Assembly: GCA_018401455.1 (NCBI GenBank)
Contig: JAGYKU010000001.1
Coordinates: forward strand, 55,029 to 119,028
Reading direction: 5' to 3'
DNA: 64,000 nt
DNA from: Flavobacteriales bacterium
Lineage (GTDB): Bacteria; Bacteroidota; Bacteroidia; Flavobacteriales_D; Parvicellaceae
This document shows positions 1 to 7,216 of the stretch, in pieces. Position 1 is the stretch's first letter. Every line of letters starts with the position of its first letter. The translations under genes and the position numbers were made by a program. Below the pieces are notes generated by a model. That model did no database searches. It was not told the origin of the DNA and was given only the letters and a program-made list of their open reading frames with translations.

Positions 1-600
1 CTTAAGAATTTCAAAATTCCACACAAAACACTTAATAGAGAACGTTCTTCGAGCGCTTTGATTTTTTATTGGGGTATTCAAAAGAAATTTGAAAATTTAG
101 ACCTACACAATATCTTTTTTGCTGATGACTATAAAGCCGAGTTTGAAGCGATTTTTAAAACCAAACAAATTTATAACGACCCAACCGTTTATATTCACAT
201 ATCTTCTAAGTTACTTCCCTCCGATGCACCAGAAAATTGTGAAAATTGGTTCGTGATGATCAATACACCGCCCGAAGGAAATATAGATTGGGATGTTTAC
301 ATTGAAATGGCACGTGAAAATATTATTAAAAAACTTAGTGCTATTCTGAAAGAAGATATTTCTAAATTAATACAATCGGAATCGGTGTTAGAGCCTAGAA
401 CCATAGAAAGTAAAACAATGTCCTACCAAGGTTCTTTATACGGTACCAGTAGTAATTCTAAATTTTCTGCTTTTTTAAGACATCCAAATTTTAGTAAAAA
501 ATTAAAAAATCTTTATTTTGTGGGAGGAAGTGCTCACCCAGGAGGAGGGATTCCTCTTTGTTTGTTGAGCGCAAAAATTGTAGCAGTCAATGTGGAGTAA
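1..600 (+). CDS. crtI: Phytoene desaturase CrtI, C-terminal part
   Basis: The reading frame is open from the left edge of the window, so the 5' end lies outside; about 199 codons are present. The product is the C-terminal part of a FAD-dependent carotenoid desaturase, which converts phytoene to lycopene. Two signatures are visible: SSSALIFYWG (from about position 46), and the C-terminal flavin-binding stretch GGSAHPGGGIPL (about positions 523-560). The stop codon overlaps the next gene by 11 nt and three more carotenoid genes follow, which supports the call and indicates one transcript. No crtB (phytoene synthase) is seen in the window; it may lie upstream. Confidence 0.93.
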   Translation, partial: LKNFKIPHKTLNRERSSSALIFYWGIQKKFENLDLHNIFFADDYKAEFEAIFKTKQIYNDPTVYIHISSKLLPSDAPENCENWFVMINTPPEGNIDWDVYIEMARENIIKKLSAILKEDISKLIQSESVLEPRTIESKTMSYQGSLYGTSSNSKFSAFLRHPNFSKKLKNLYFVGGSAHPGGGIPLCLLSAKIVAVNVE

Positions 601-1234
601 GATTAAAACATATCAATGGCATATTTCGGTATTGTTGCTGCTCATTTTTAATGGAGTAGGAATTTTTGGCGTACTTTTAAGTGAGGATCCTATTTCGTTT
701 TTGGAACTCACACCTTTGAATTTAATGATTAGCGCTGCAATTTTGTATTACAACCATACACAATGGAGTAAATCTCAAATTTTGGTTTTGATTTCTGTGG
801 CAATTCTAGGTTTTTTAGTCGAAGTATTGGGTGTTCAAACAGGAAAAGTTTTTGGGGCATATTTTTATGAAGAAACTTTGGGCTGGAAATTATGGGATGT
901 TTCGCTAATCATAGGTTTAAATTGGGCTTTACTCACCTATTTTGCAGTTTATACGCTTTCGTTTAAGATTCAATCTGTTTTTTTAAAAGCCTTTCTTGCT
1001 TCAATTTTACTTGTTGGGTTGGATATTTTGATAGAACCCATAGCTATTCAATATGATTTTTGGGAATGGGAAAGTGAAACTATTCCGATTCAGAACTTCA
1101 TTGCTTGGTGGTTTATTGCTCTGGTTTTTAGTTTAGGAATTGCTTATACTCAAAAAGAAAGTACCAACAAAATTGCTCCAGTTTTGTTTTTAATACAAGT
1201 TTTATTTTTTGGAATTCTTAATTTTGCACAATGA
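590..1234 (+). CDS. Carotenoid biosynthesis membrane protein (CruF/DUF422-like)
   Basis: A 214-residue integral membrane protein with about six or seven hydrophobic segments. Recognisable family features are the acidic motif LVGLDILIEPIA (about residues 142-153) and the neighbouring FWEWES. Relatives include the C50 carotenoid hydratase CruF of archaea and actinobacteria; in Bacteroidota the family usually sits in carotenoid clusters, and its exact reaction here cannot be read from sequence. The ATG at 590 overlaps crtI by 11 nt and the stop overlaps crtZ by 4 nt (ATGA), so translation is probably coupled. Hydratase activity is an inference from the family only. Confidence 0.8.
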   Translation: MWSKIKTYQWHISVLLLLIFNGVGIFGVLLSEDPISFLELTPLNLMISAAILYYNHTQWSKSQILVLISVAILGFLVEVLGVQTGKVFGAYFYEETLGWKLWDVSLIIGLNWALLTYFAVYTLSFKIQSVFLKAFLASILLVGLDILIEPIAIQYDFWEWESETIPIQNFIAWWFIALVFSLGIAYTQKESTNKIAPVLFLIQVLFFGILNFAQ

Positions 1235-1725
1235 ACATTTTGATATACATATTTATAGTGATAGCCACCTTCTTCTTTATGGAGTTTATGGCTTGGTTTA
1301 CCCACAAATACATCATGCACGGATTGATGTGGTATTTTCACAAAGATCACCATCAAGCAGAACCTGGTTTTTTTGAGAAAAACGATGTTTTCTTTTTGAT
1401 TTTTGCCATTCCAAGTTGGCTTTGTATTATGTTGGGAATGATGAATGCTAATTATATTTCGGTTTCTATAGGAATTGGGATTGCGATTTATGGGGTTTGT
1501 TATTTCTTAGTACATGATGTTTTTATTCATCAAAGATTCAAGTGGTTACGCAATACCAATAACACCTATTTTATGGCTTTAAGAAAAGCTCATAAAATTC
1601 ATCATAAACATTTAGGAAAAGAAGAAGGAGAATGCTTTGGAATGTTGGTAGTGCCACCTAAATACTACAAAGAAGCCTTCAAAGCACTATCTGCGAAAGC
1701 GTCTCAAAAGAAATCTTCTAAATAA
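1231..1725 (+). CDS. crtZ: Beta-carotene hydroxylase CrtZ
   Basis: A 164-residue membrane di-iron hydroxylase that adds 3-hydroxyl groups to beta-carotene rings to give zeaxanthin. All histidine clusters of the family are present: H25xxxxH30, H37xxHH41, H95xxxxH100 and H121xxHH125. Length matches bacterial CrtZ. Its start overlaps the upstream CruF-like gene by 4 nt, and its TAA stop shares one base with the ATG of the cyclase. The expected pathway product with the adjacent cyclase is zeaxanthin. Confidence 0.92.
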   Translation: MNILIYIFIVIATFFFMEFMAWFTHKYIMHGLMWYFHKDHHQAEPGFFEKNDVFFLIFAIPSWLCIMLGMMNANYISVSIGIGIAIYGVCYFLVHDVFIHQRFKWLRNTNNTYFMALRKAHKIHHKHLGKEEGECFGMLVVPPKYYKEAFKALSAKASQKKSSK

Positions 1726-2426
1726 TGCAGTACTTATATCTCTGGTTAGATTTATTTACGTTGCTTGGTCCTTTGGCATTGAGTTTCGATAAGAAGGTTG
1801 CGTTTTACAAAAATTGGAAACCACTTTTTTGGGGAACCATCGTTATGATGGCTGTTTTTATTCCTTGGGACATCCTTTTTACAATTGAAGGAGTTTGGTC
1901 ATTCAATGATGCCTATTTATGTGGTATTAGAATTTTTCATCTGCCGATAGAAGAATGGTTGTTTTTTATTGTTGTGCCTTATGCTTGTATTTTTATTTAC
2001 GAATGTGTAAAGGCATATTTTAGTGATGTTTTGAAGAAAAATGGTAATGGATTTTTACTAATATTAGGTGTTTTCATCCTTATTATAGGTCTTTACAATT
2101 ACGATAAAGCTTACACATTCGTTAATTTTGTGGGTGCAGCAATTGTTATATTTATTGCGCTTTGGATTTACAGAGGGAAATCTTTAGGCTATTTTGTAAT
2201 GAGTTTTCTCATCGCTTTAGTTCCCTTTTTGTTGGTCAATGGAGTGCTCACTGGAACAGGAATAGAAGATCAAATCGTATGGTATAATTCTAACGATATC
2301 CTAAACATCAGAATTCTCACCATCCCCATCGAAGACACAATGTATTGTCTTTTTATGCTTTTGCTTACCTTTTTGGTGTATGAAAGGGTGAAAAAGGAAA
2401 AAGATTTAAAATTTGTAGCAAATTAA
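1725..2426 (+). CDS. crtYcd: Lycopene cyclase, CrtYcd type (two fused domains)
   Basis: A 233-residue, highly hydrophobic protein made of two lycopene-cyclase domains of roughly 100 residues. Each domain carries the signature PIE[ED]: residues 74-77 (PIEE) and 201-204 (PIED). In actinobacteria the two halves are separate subunits (CrtYc, CrtYd); here they are one chain, as in archaea and many Bacteroidota. It should close the beta-rings of lycopene before CrtZ acts. It is the last gene of the operon and ends 11 nt from the convergent ttcA-like gene, with no obvious hairpin between them. Confidence 0.88.
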   Translation: MQYLYLWLDLFTLLGPLALSFDKKVAFYKNWKPLFWGTIVMMAVFIPWDILFTIEGVWSFNDAYLCGIRIFHLPIEEWLFFIVVPYACIFIYECVKAYFSDVLKKNGNGFLLILGVFILIIGLYNYDKAYTFVNFVGAAIVIFIALWIYRGKSLGYFVMSFLIALVPFLLVNGVLTGTGIEDQIVWYNSNDILNIRILTIPIEDTMYCLFMLLLTFLVYERVKKEKDLKFVAN

Positions 2427-2437
2427 CCTTTCAAAAA

Positions 2438-3283
2438 TCAAAAATACTTCTCAATATCTTCTCCTTTGGCGGGAGTTTCTGATTCTATAAGTGATTGAAG
2501 ATTTACAAAATCATACAATTTTGGATCAAGCAAATGTGTTGGGGAAACATTTTTCAATGCGTTGAAAATAATGGATTTTCTATTGGGATATTTTTCTTCC
2601 CAATTATTGAGCAAACCTTTGATGACTTGTCTTTGTAAATTAGGTTGCGAACCACACAAATTACAAGGAATAATCGGATGGTTTTGTAATTTAGAATACG
2701 CTTCAATATCTTCTTCCTTGCAATATGCCAAAGGTCTAATTACCACAAATTGGCTGTCGTCCGTGATGTATTTTGGAGGCATGGCTTCCATTTTTCCTGC
2801 AAAAAACAAATTTAAAAAGAAGGTTTCAATAATGTCTTCTCTGTGATGTCCCAAAGCAATTTTATTGCATCCTAATTGAGCTGCTTTTTCGTAAAGCGTG
2901 CCTCTTCTCAATCTTGAACAAAGGCTACAAGTACTTTTTCCTTCTGGCGTTTTGTCTTTTACAATGCTGTAAGTATCTCGTTCTATAATTTCAAAATTTA
3001 CACCTTTTTCGGTAAGGTAATTGGGCAAAACTTCTACTGGGAATCCAGGTTGTTTTTGATCCAAGTTTACCGCTACAATTTCAAAATCCAAATCACTATA
3101 TTTTTCGTAATGCATCAAGATTTCGAGCATGGTATAACTGTCTTTTCCTCCCGAAAGACAAACCATTACTTTGTCCCCATTTTCTATCATTTTGAAATCG
3201 TCCATCGCTTGCCAAACATGATATCGAAGTGATTTTTCTAGTTTTCTGAAATCTACAGTTGGTGTGTCTAATTTTGTTTCCAT
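2438..3283 (-). CDS. ttcA: tRNA 2-thiocytidine synthetase-like protein TtcA
   Basis: A 281-residue PP-loop ATPase. Visible are the nucleotide-binding loop SGGKDS (residues 44-49) and the two cysteine pairs expected to hold the iron-sulfur cluster: C119/C122 (CSLC) and C207/C210 (CNLCGSQ). E. coli TtcA thiolates C32 in the tRNA anticodon loop, and the motif set matches that family. It is the last of three co-directional tRNA modification genes, 21 nt downstream of tadA. A different thiolation target cannot be excluded by sequence alone. Confidence 0.88.
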   Translation of the reverse strand: METKLDTPTVDFRKLEKSLRYHVWQAMDDFKMIENGDKVMVCLSGGKDSYTMLEILMHYEKYSDLDFEIVAVNLDQKQPGFPVEVLPNYLTEKGVNFEIIERDTYSIVKDKTPEGKSTCSLCSRLRRGTLYEKAAQLGCNKIALGHHREDIIETFFLNLFFAGKMEAMPPKYITDDSQFVVIRPLAYCKEEDIEAYSKLQNHPIIPCNLCGSQPNLQRQVIKGLLNNWEEKYPNRKSIIFNALKNVSPTHLLDPKLYDFVNLQSLIESETPAKGEDIEKYF

Positions 3284-3304
3284 GAATTGGTTTTTTTGCT
3301 AATG

Positions 3305-3751
3305 CTAATTTCTTTTATTTTGAAAATAGGTTTTGATAATTTCAGAACATTCTTGTTCCAAAATTCCCCCTTGTACTTGTGTTACAGGATGTAATATTTT
3401 TTCTTGAACTCTACCGTAACCTCTTCTTTCGTCTTTTGCGCCATAAACCAAACGCCCCAATCTTGTCCAAAATGCTCCTCCTGCACACATTACACAAGGT
3501 TCGAGTGTTACGTATAGCGTACATTCGTTTAGGTATTTGTTTCCCAAATATTCCGAAGCCACTGTAAATGCTTGCATCTCGGCATGTGCTGTAAAGTCGG
3601 TCAGGGCTTCTGTGAGATTATGCGTTCTTCCAATGATTTGATTTTTGCATACAATCACAGCACCCACAGGAACTTCATCTCTGTCCTTGGCGTTTTGGGC
3701 TTCTTTCAAAGCTTGTCGCATAAAATATTCATCGTTAAAAGGCTGAAGCAT
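3305..3751 (-). CDS. tadA: tRNA adenosine-34 deaminase TadA / nucleoside deaminase
   Basis: A 148-residue zinc deaminase. It contains the catalytic H56-A-E58 and the zinc-ligand PCVMC (residues 85-89), in the usual spacing for TadA and close relatives. TadA converts A34 to inosine in tRNA-Arg(ACG). The position between trhO (8 nt upstream) and the ttcA-like gene supports a tRNA role over free-base deamination. Length is normal for TadA. Confidence 0.85.
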   Translation of the reverse strand: MLQPFNDEYFMRQALKEAQNAKDRDEVPVGAVIVCKNQIIGRTHNLTEALTDFTAHAEMQAFTVASEYLGNKYLNECTLYVTLEPCVMCAGGAFWTRLGRLVYGAKDERRGYGRVQEKILHPVTQVQGGILEQECSEIIKTYFQNKRN

Positions 3752-3759
3752 AAATAATA

Positions 3760-4800
3760 TTAAGTGTTTTGCTTTTTAAATTTCAATACAGGAGATTTTC
3801 CTTTTTTGAAAATCTTGTTGCTTACTACTTTTCCCTTTCTCAATGCTTTTCTTTTTTCTGAAGGAAGTTCATATATCGATTTGCACTCATCCGAACAACA
3901 ATGATTCATTTTTTCCTTGCAAGATTCACATTGAATAAACAATAAATGACAGGCTTCATTGGCGCAGTTTACGTGATCGTCACAAGACGCTCCACACTGA
4001 TGACATTGTGCTATCACATCTTCAGAAACACGCTCCCCTCTTCGCTGATCGAACACAAAGTTTTTGCCCAAGAATTTATTTTCTAATCCTTCCTCTTTTA
4101 CTTGTCTCACATATTCTATGATGCCCCCTTCGAGTTGAAAAACATTTTTAAATCCTTTGTGTTTGTAGTAAGCACTTGCTTTTTCGCATCTTATCCCTCC
4201 CGTGCAATACATCACCAAATTTTTATCTTCTTTGTGATCTTTTAAATCCTCTTCAATGATAGGTAATGAATCTCTAAAAGTGTCCACATCAGGCGTAATT
4301 GCACCTTGGAAATGACCAATTTCTGATTCGTAATGATTTCTCATATCCACCAAAACGGTATTTTCTTGACTTATAATTTCGTTGAATTCTTTGGCTTTGA
4401 GATGAATCCCTTTGTTGGTCACATCAAAAGTATCGTCATTGAGTCCATCTGCTACGATTTTATCTCTAACTTTTACTTTGAGTTTTAAGAAAGATTTGTT
4501 GTCTTGTTCGATGGCAATATTCAATCTAATATCTTTCAAAAACGGAATAGAATCCAAAAAATCTTTGAATTCGTAAAATCTTTTAGAAGGCACAGACAAT
4601 TGAGCGTTAATTCCCTCACTCGCAATATATATTCTTCCCAATACTTCTTGAGCATCCCAATGGATGAATAGATAATTTCTAAAAATCTCGGTGTTTTTAA
4701 TTTGATGGTACTGATAGAAAGAAATGGTCAAGCGATCTTCGCCAGACTCATCAATCAATTTTTCTCTTTCTTCAGCACTTAATTTATTGTACAGTTGCAT
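3760..4800 (-). CDS. trhO: tRNA uridine-34 hydroxylase TrhO (rhodanese family)
   Basis: A 346-residue rhodanese-domain protein. The N-terminal half carries the YceA/TrhO-specific domain, and the rhodanese active-site segment is YCTGGIRC (C199 and C205). The C-terminus has a cysteine-rich region (roughly residues 270-315, with repeated CxxC and CxxxC) that may bind metal, as in many TrhO proteins. In bacteria TrhO makes 5-hydroxyuridine at U34 using prephenate. It is the first gene of the modification operon; a matching promoter lies just upstream. Confidence 0.9.
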   Translation of the reverse strand: MQLYNKLSAEEREKLIDESGEDRLTISFYQYHQIKNTEIFRNYLFIHWDAQEVLGRIYIASEGINAQLSVPSKRFYEFKDFLDSIPFLKDIRLNIAIEQDNKSFLKLKVKVRDKIVADGLNDDTFDVTNKGIHLKAKEFNEIISQENTVLVDMRNHYESEIGHFQGAITPDVDTFRDSLPIIEEDLKDHKEDKNLVMYCTGGIRCEKASAYYKHKGFKNVFQLEGGIIEYVRQVKEEGLENKFLGKNFVFDQRRGERVSEDVIAQCHQCGASCDDHVNCANEACHLLFIQCESCKEKMNHCCSDECKSIYELPSEKRKALRKGKVVSNKIFKKGKSPVLKFKKQNT

Positions 4801-4831
4801 GCTATATCAATTTTTGGTGCTTAATAATGTG

Positions 4832-4867
4832 CAAAAGTAAGTCAAATTTTTCAAAACACCCCCAAAG
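4832..4867 (-). promoter_or_regulatory. Probable promoter of trhO-tadA-ttcA
   Basis: On the minus strand a -7 element TACTTTTG (4839-4832) fits the Bacteroidota consensus TAnnTTTG. A CTTTG at 4867-4863 lies 23 nt upstream, in the allowed -33 range. This sits about 32 nt before the trhO start. Confidence 0.5.
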
Positions 4868-5045
4868 TTGGTTGGTCTTCTTATTTTTGGCTGCCATTTC
4901 CTGCTGTTCTTTCCTAGTCCTCATCTGTGTGTCGGTAGATGTAAGATATTTCCAAGAGCTTCCATTGGTCGCTTTGTCTATATCACATCTTCAGAGACAC
5001 ACAGCTTACGGGCTATCCACTACCATCAGGGGCAGAGTTAGGGTT
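4868..5045. repeat. GC-rich hairpin element in the intergenic space
   Basis: The 373-bp gap 4801-5173 holds no convincing gene. Its centre is visibly richer in G and C than the neighbourhood. It contains inverted arms at 4925-4942 and 4985-5004 (CTGTGTGTC pairs with GACACACAG; ACATCT pairs with AGATGT), with a loop of about 42 nt. The right flank continues as GGGCTATCCACTACCATCAG. On the minus strand the layout (CCCTAACTC..., then a hairpin, then GATATAG) recalls a structured intergenic repeat I associate from memory with flavobacterial genomes. That family assignment is tentative. Confidence 0.45.
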
Positions 5046-5173
5046 TTAGTTTCAAAATTAATTTTCAAAATTCAAGATTTAAACGAACATAAAAATTTTT
5101 GTGAAACACAATCCAGTTTTTTTTATTTAAATTTGTAGTAACATTATTAGTTAACACTACGTTAGCAAACAAT

Positions 5174-5392
5174 ATGACAACAAAAACCATTCATATAGAC
5201 GAAAGCAACAAGTACGCTCAGGCTTTTCTTGATTATTTAAAATCTTTAGATTTTGTAAAAATCGAAGAAAATGAAGATGTCGTTATACCACAATCTCAAA
5301 TCAAAGAAACACGAAGAAGAATTTCTTTAGTCAATTCCGGAGAGATTACCACTAGAAGTTGGGACAAAGCTAAAAAAGAAATTTTTGATTAA
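5174..5392 (+). CDS. Small antitoxin-like protein (partner of RelE/ParE remnant)
   Basis: A 72-residue, charged protein with the layout of small type II antitoxins common in Bacteroidota: an N-terminal beta-like segment, an acidic middle, and a C-terminal TTRSWDKAKKEIFD that resembles the toxin-wrapping tail. A truncated RelE/ParE-like ORF starts 3 nt after its stop, the usual antitoxin-toxin order. With the toxin broken it is probably an orphan antitoxin. Confidence 0.6.
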   Translation: MTTKTIHIDESNKYAQAFLDYLKSLDFVKIEENEDVVIPQSQIKETRRRISLVNSGEITTRSWDKAKKEIFD

Positions 5393-5394
5393 AA

Positions 5395-5496
5395 ATGAGA
5401 TATAATGTATCCATTGTTTCTCTTGCTGAACTTGATATTCAAGAGATAAAGAAATATTACAAAAGTGAACTTGGTCTTAAGAACAAAGGTAATTAA
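5395..5496 (+). pseudogene. Truncated RelE/ParE-type toxin (33 residues left)
   Basis: ATG at 5395 opens a 33-residue reading frame, MRYNVSIVSLAELDIQEIKK... It has the typical N-terminus of RelE/ParE toxins: a beta-strand followed by A..DI.EI..YY. Family members are about 95 residues; here a TAA at 5494 ends the protein before the catalytic or binding C-terminal half, and the following DNA does not continue the family in any frame I can read. It is therefore a remnant. Confidence 0.6.
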
Positions 5497-5517
5497 TGAA
5501 TTAATTAATACTGATAG

Positions 5518-6384
5518 ATGAAAGAAATAATGAAATGGCTCACTGAAAAGCCAATTGGGCATTTGTTAGTTGACGACTATTTAGACTTCACTCTTGGGGT
5601 TAATGAAACTACCTTACGGAAATTGCTTCAAAATGGATGGTGGCACGTTTTACCTTTCGCTAGCCAATCTAATGGTGTTCTAGCTCTCTACATGATACCA
5701 AATAAAAATTGGCAACTTTGGCCAGTGGTAAAAATCTACGATTTTCGGAGAGCGGTAAATTTTGCTCCTAACATTTCTTATACAGCTGTTTGTTCAGTAT
5801 TTGAAAGCATTTATCTTGATTCTGAACTTAGGAAAATGATCGTACAAGAATGGCCAAATTTGGAAGAGGCATACAAGTTATTGCCTTCTTTCATGAATAA
5901 TACAGAGTTATTGAGCAAAACACAAATAACGATGCGTGAATTAAATGAATTGGCTGAGCCTATTTCTAATGATGAATATTATCAGATGTTTTGGACATCT
6001 GTTTATCCAAATGATGAAATACTAAAAATGCATACTCAGATCAATAAACTAACAAAAGATTCTGAATATCTACCTACTCAGGCTTTACTAAATGATCCTA
6101 GTGTGGTAATTCGTTACCCTCACCTTCAAGGAGCTAGAGCTTACAGTACTTTCTACGAGTCTGATTCTCAAACTACCTTACCGCTAATTTGGTCTAGTCT
6201 CACAGCTCCTGCGGGATATAATGCTGAGAACATCGTTATGAGACATCGCCCAAATGAAGCTTATGATAGTGACATTCAAGATTTTGAACTGGCTAATTTA
6301 TTTGTCACAGCGATGACTGAGGAAGAGATGACTCAATATGTCGAAAGCCCTTGGTATAAAGTTTCAAGCCATAAAGTAGATTAG
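5518..6384 (+). CDS. Hypothetical protein, unrecognised
   Basis: A 288-residue soluble protein with no signal peptide and no membrane segment. It is rich in aromatic residues (GWWHVLPFA, NWQLWPVVKIYDF) and acidic in its second half. I recognise no domain. It starts 22 nt after the toxin remnant, inside an accessory patch, and has no counterpart nearby. A frame open across its 3' end (6375-6614) may be a broken extension or an unrelated fragment. Confidence 0.5.
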   Translation: MKEIMKWLTEKPIGHLLVDDYLDFTLGVNETTLRKLLQNGWWHVLPFASQSNGVLALYMIPNKNWQLWPVVKIYDFRRAVNFAPNISYTAVCSVFESIYLDSELRKMIVQEWPNLEEAYKLLPSFMNNTELLSKTQITMRELNELAEPISNDEYYQMFWTSVYPNDEILKMHTQINKLTKDSEYLPTQALLNDPSVVIRYPHLQGARAYSTFYESDSQTTLPLIWSSLTAPAGYNAENIVMRHRPNEAYDSDIQDFELANLFVTAMTEEEMTQYVESPWYKVSSHKVD

Positions 6385-6614
6385 GTAACAAAACATACAG
6401 AGGCGAAGAACATCTTTATTTGGCAAAGCAACTTATTGAAAATAAAGAAACTGAATCGGCATGGATAGCCTTAGTAAGTGCTGCTTATTGGTCGGGTATG
6501 AACGGAGGAAAAGTTAAATGGGAAGCAAAAACGATTGCAAAAGAAATTGTGGATTGTGAAGGTCATACAGAAATTTCGGAAGTCTTATCAATTTTCAAAA
6601 CATTCTATTCATAA
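6375..6614 (+). pseudogene. C-terminal gene fragment, unknown family
   Basis: A frame open from 6375 to the TAA at 6612-6614, with only a TTG at 6420 as possible start. The translation, from GNKTYRGEEHLYLAKQLIE through to SIFKTFYS, looks like the C-terminal helical part of a larger protein. It overlaps the end of the preceding ORF in another frame and stops 7 nt before the 56-bp direct repeat. It is most likely a leftover from recombination. Confidence 0.4.
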
Positions 6615-6620
6615 ATTTCA

Positions 6621-6676
6621 TTTTACAAGATCTAACTAATTGACCCCTCAAAGTTATTCAATCCTTACAATTTCTC
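6621..6676 (+). repeat. 56-bp direct repeat, left copy
   Basis: This stretch matches 9475-9530 at 51 of 56 positions in the same orientation. The right copy includes the last seven codons and stop of the sanA-like gene plus the DNA downstream. In this left copy those codons are decayed and not attached to a gene. The pair brackets a 2.9-kb mosaic. Confidence 0.85.
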
Positions 6677-6884
6677 AATACAAAAAACCAAACATCCATA
6701 ATGGAAGGGTGTTTTGATGTGAATATTCGATATTATCTTTAACCAAATAGGCATCTGAAACACCATTAATTTGTTTGTTTTCTTTGTTTTTTCCTCCTAT
6801 CTCAAAAGTAAATTTATTATTGATTAAAAAATCTCCTTTATCTGTATAATTCACTTTATTTTGATAAGAAACTTGATTTAGAAA
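6675..6884 (-). pseudogene. C-terminal fragment of an AAA ATPase/DUF4143-type protein
   Basis: The minus-strand frame ending at 6675 translates to FFLNQVSYQNKVNY, then GDFLINNKFTFEIGGKNK, ending in LPLWMFGFLY. This is the typical C-terminus of the AAA+DUF4143 proteins of Bacteroidota, with the nuclease-like E-x-GGK. Only about 69 residues survive; upstream of about 6884 the similarity stops and antitoxin-like DNA begins. The stop codon lies at the end of the left direct repeat. Confidence 0.65.
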
Positions 6885-6932
6885 AAAGAGAATTTTAAAA
6901 TAAAAGAAAAAGCAAAAGTAAGCCCTCTTTAA
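6884..6932 (+). pseudogene. Remnant copy of the VapD-antitoxin gene 5' end
   Basis: About 49 bp closely resemble the beginning of the antitoxin gene at 8938. AAAAGAAAAAGCAAAA and AAGCCCTCTTT occur in both, in the same order and orientation. The reading frame is broken by a stop and no gene continues. It is wedged between the ATPase fragment and the sigma-factor fragment. Confidence 0.5.
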
Positions 6933-6945
6933 AGTTTGTTTTTGA

Positions 6946-7050
6946 CTATGATATAAACTCATCTCTATAAACTTGATACAAATTATAAATTGTCGATTCA
7001 TCTCCCTTTCGGAGTTTTTCCAAGATAATATTTGGTTGCAAATCTTTCAC
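6946..7050 (-). pseudogene. N-terminal fragment of an ECF sigma factor
   Basis: From a GTG at 7050 the minus strand reads VKDLQPNIILEKLRKGDEST, followed by IYNLYQVYRDEFIS and a TAG at 6946-6948. ILEKLRKGDE..IYNLY..YRDEFI is the usual start of Bacteroidota ECF sigma factors. Only 34 residues remain before the stop, so region 2 is cut and region 4 is absent. Confidence 0.6.
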
Positions 7051-7167
7051 GATGTGAATGTAAAATTTTAAATTTATGTATAAATCGAAAATGTACTGTT
7101 TTTTGAAATTAACTATTAATAAACTTGGTTTTCTCTATCAATTGTGTTTGTTATTTTTTTCTATTGC

Positions 7168-7216
7168 TAGCCAAATGTAGGTAAAAAGAATGACATTTGG
7201 CTAAGGATAAAATTTT
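7168..7216. repeat. Palindromic flank of the ATPase gene, 3' copy
   Basis: A perfect 11-bp inverted repeat TAGCCAAATGT / ACATTTGGCTA lies at 7168-7178 and 7193-7203 with a 14-nt loop. The same arrangement, with arms at identical spacing and similar flanks, is found at 8645-8693 on the other side of the ATPase gene. This copy contains the gene's stop codon at its edge, so it could also act as a transcription terminator. Confidence 0.65.

Noticed and set aside
4827..5138. A 103-residue ORF on the plus strand
   Set aside because: It lies across the GC-rich hairpin element and the trhO promoter, and its translation resembles no protein family. The composition follows the repeat, not codon use.
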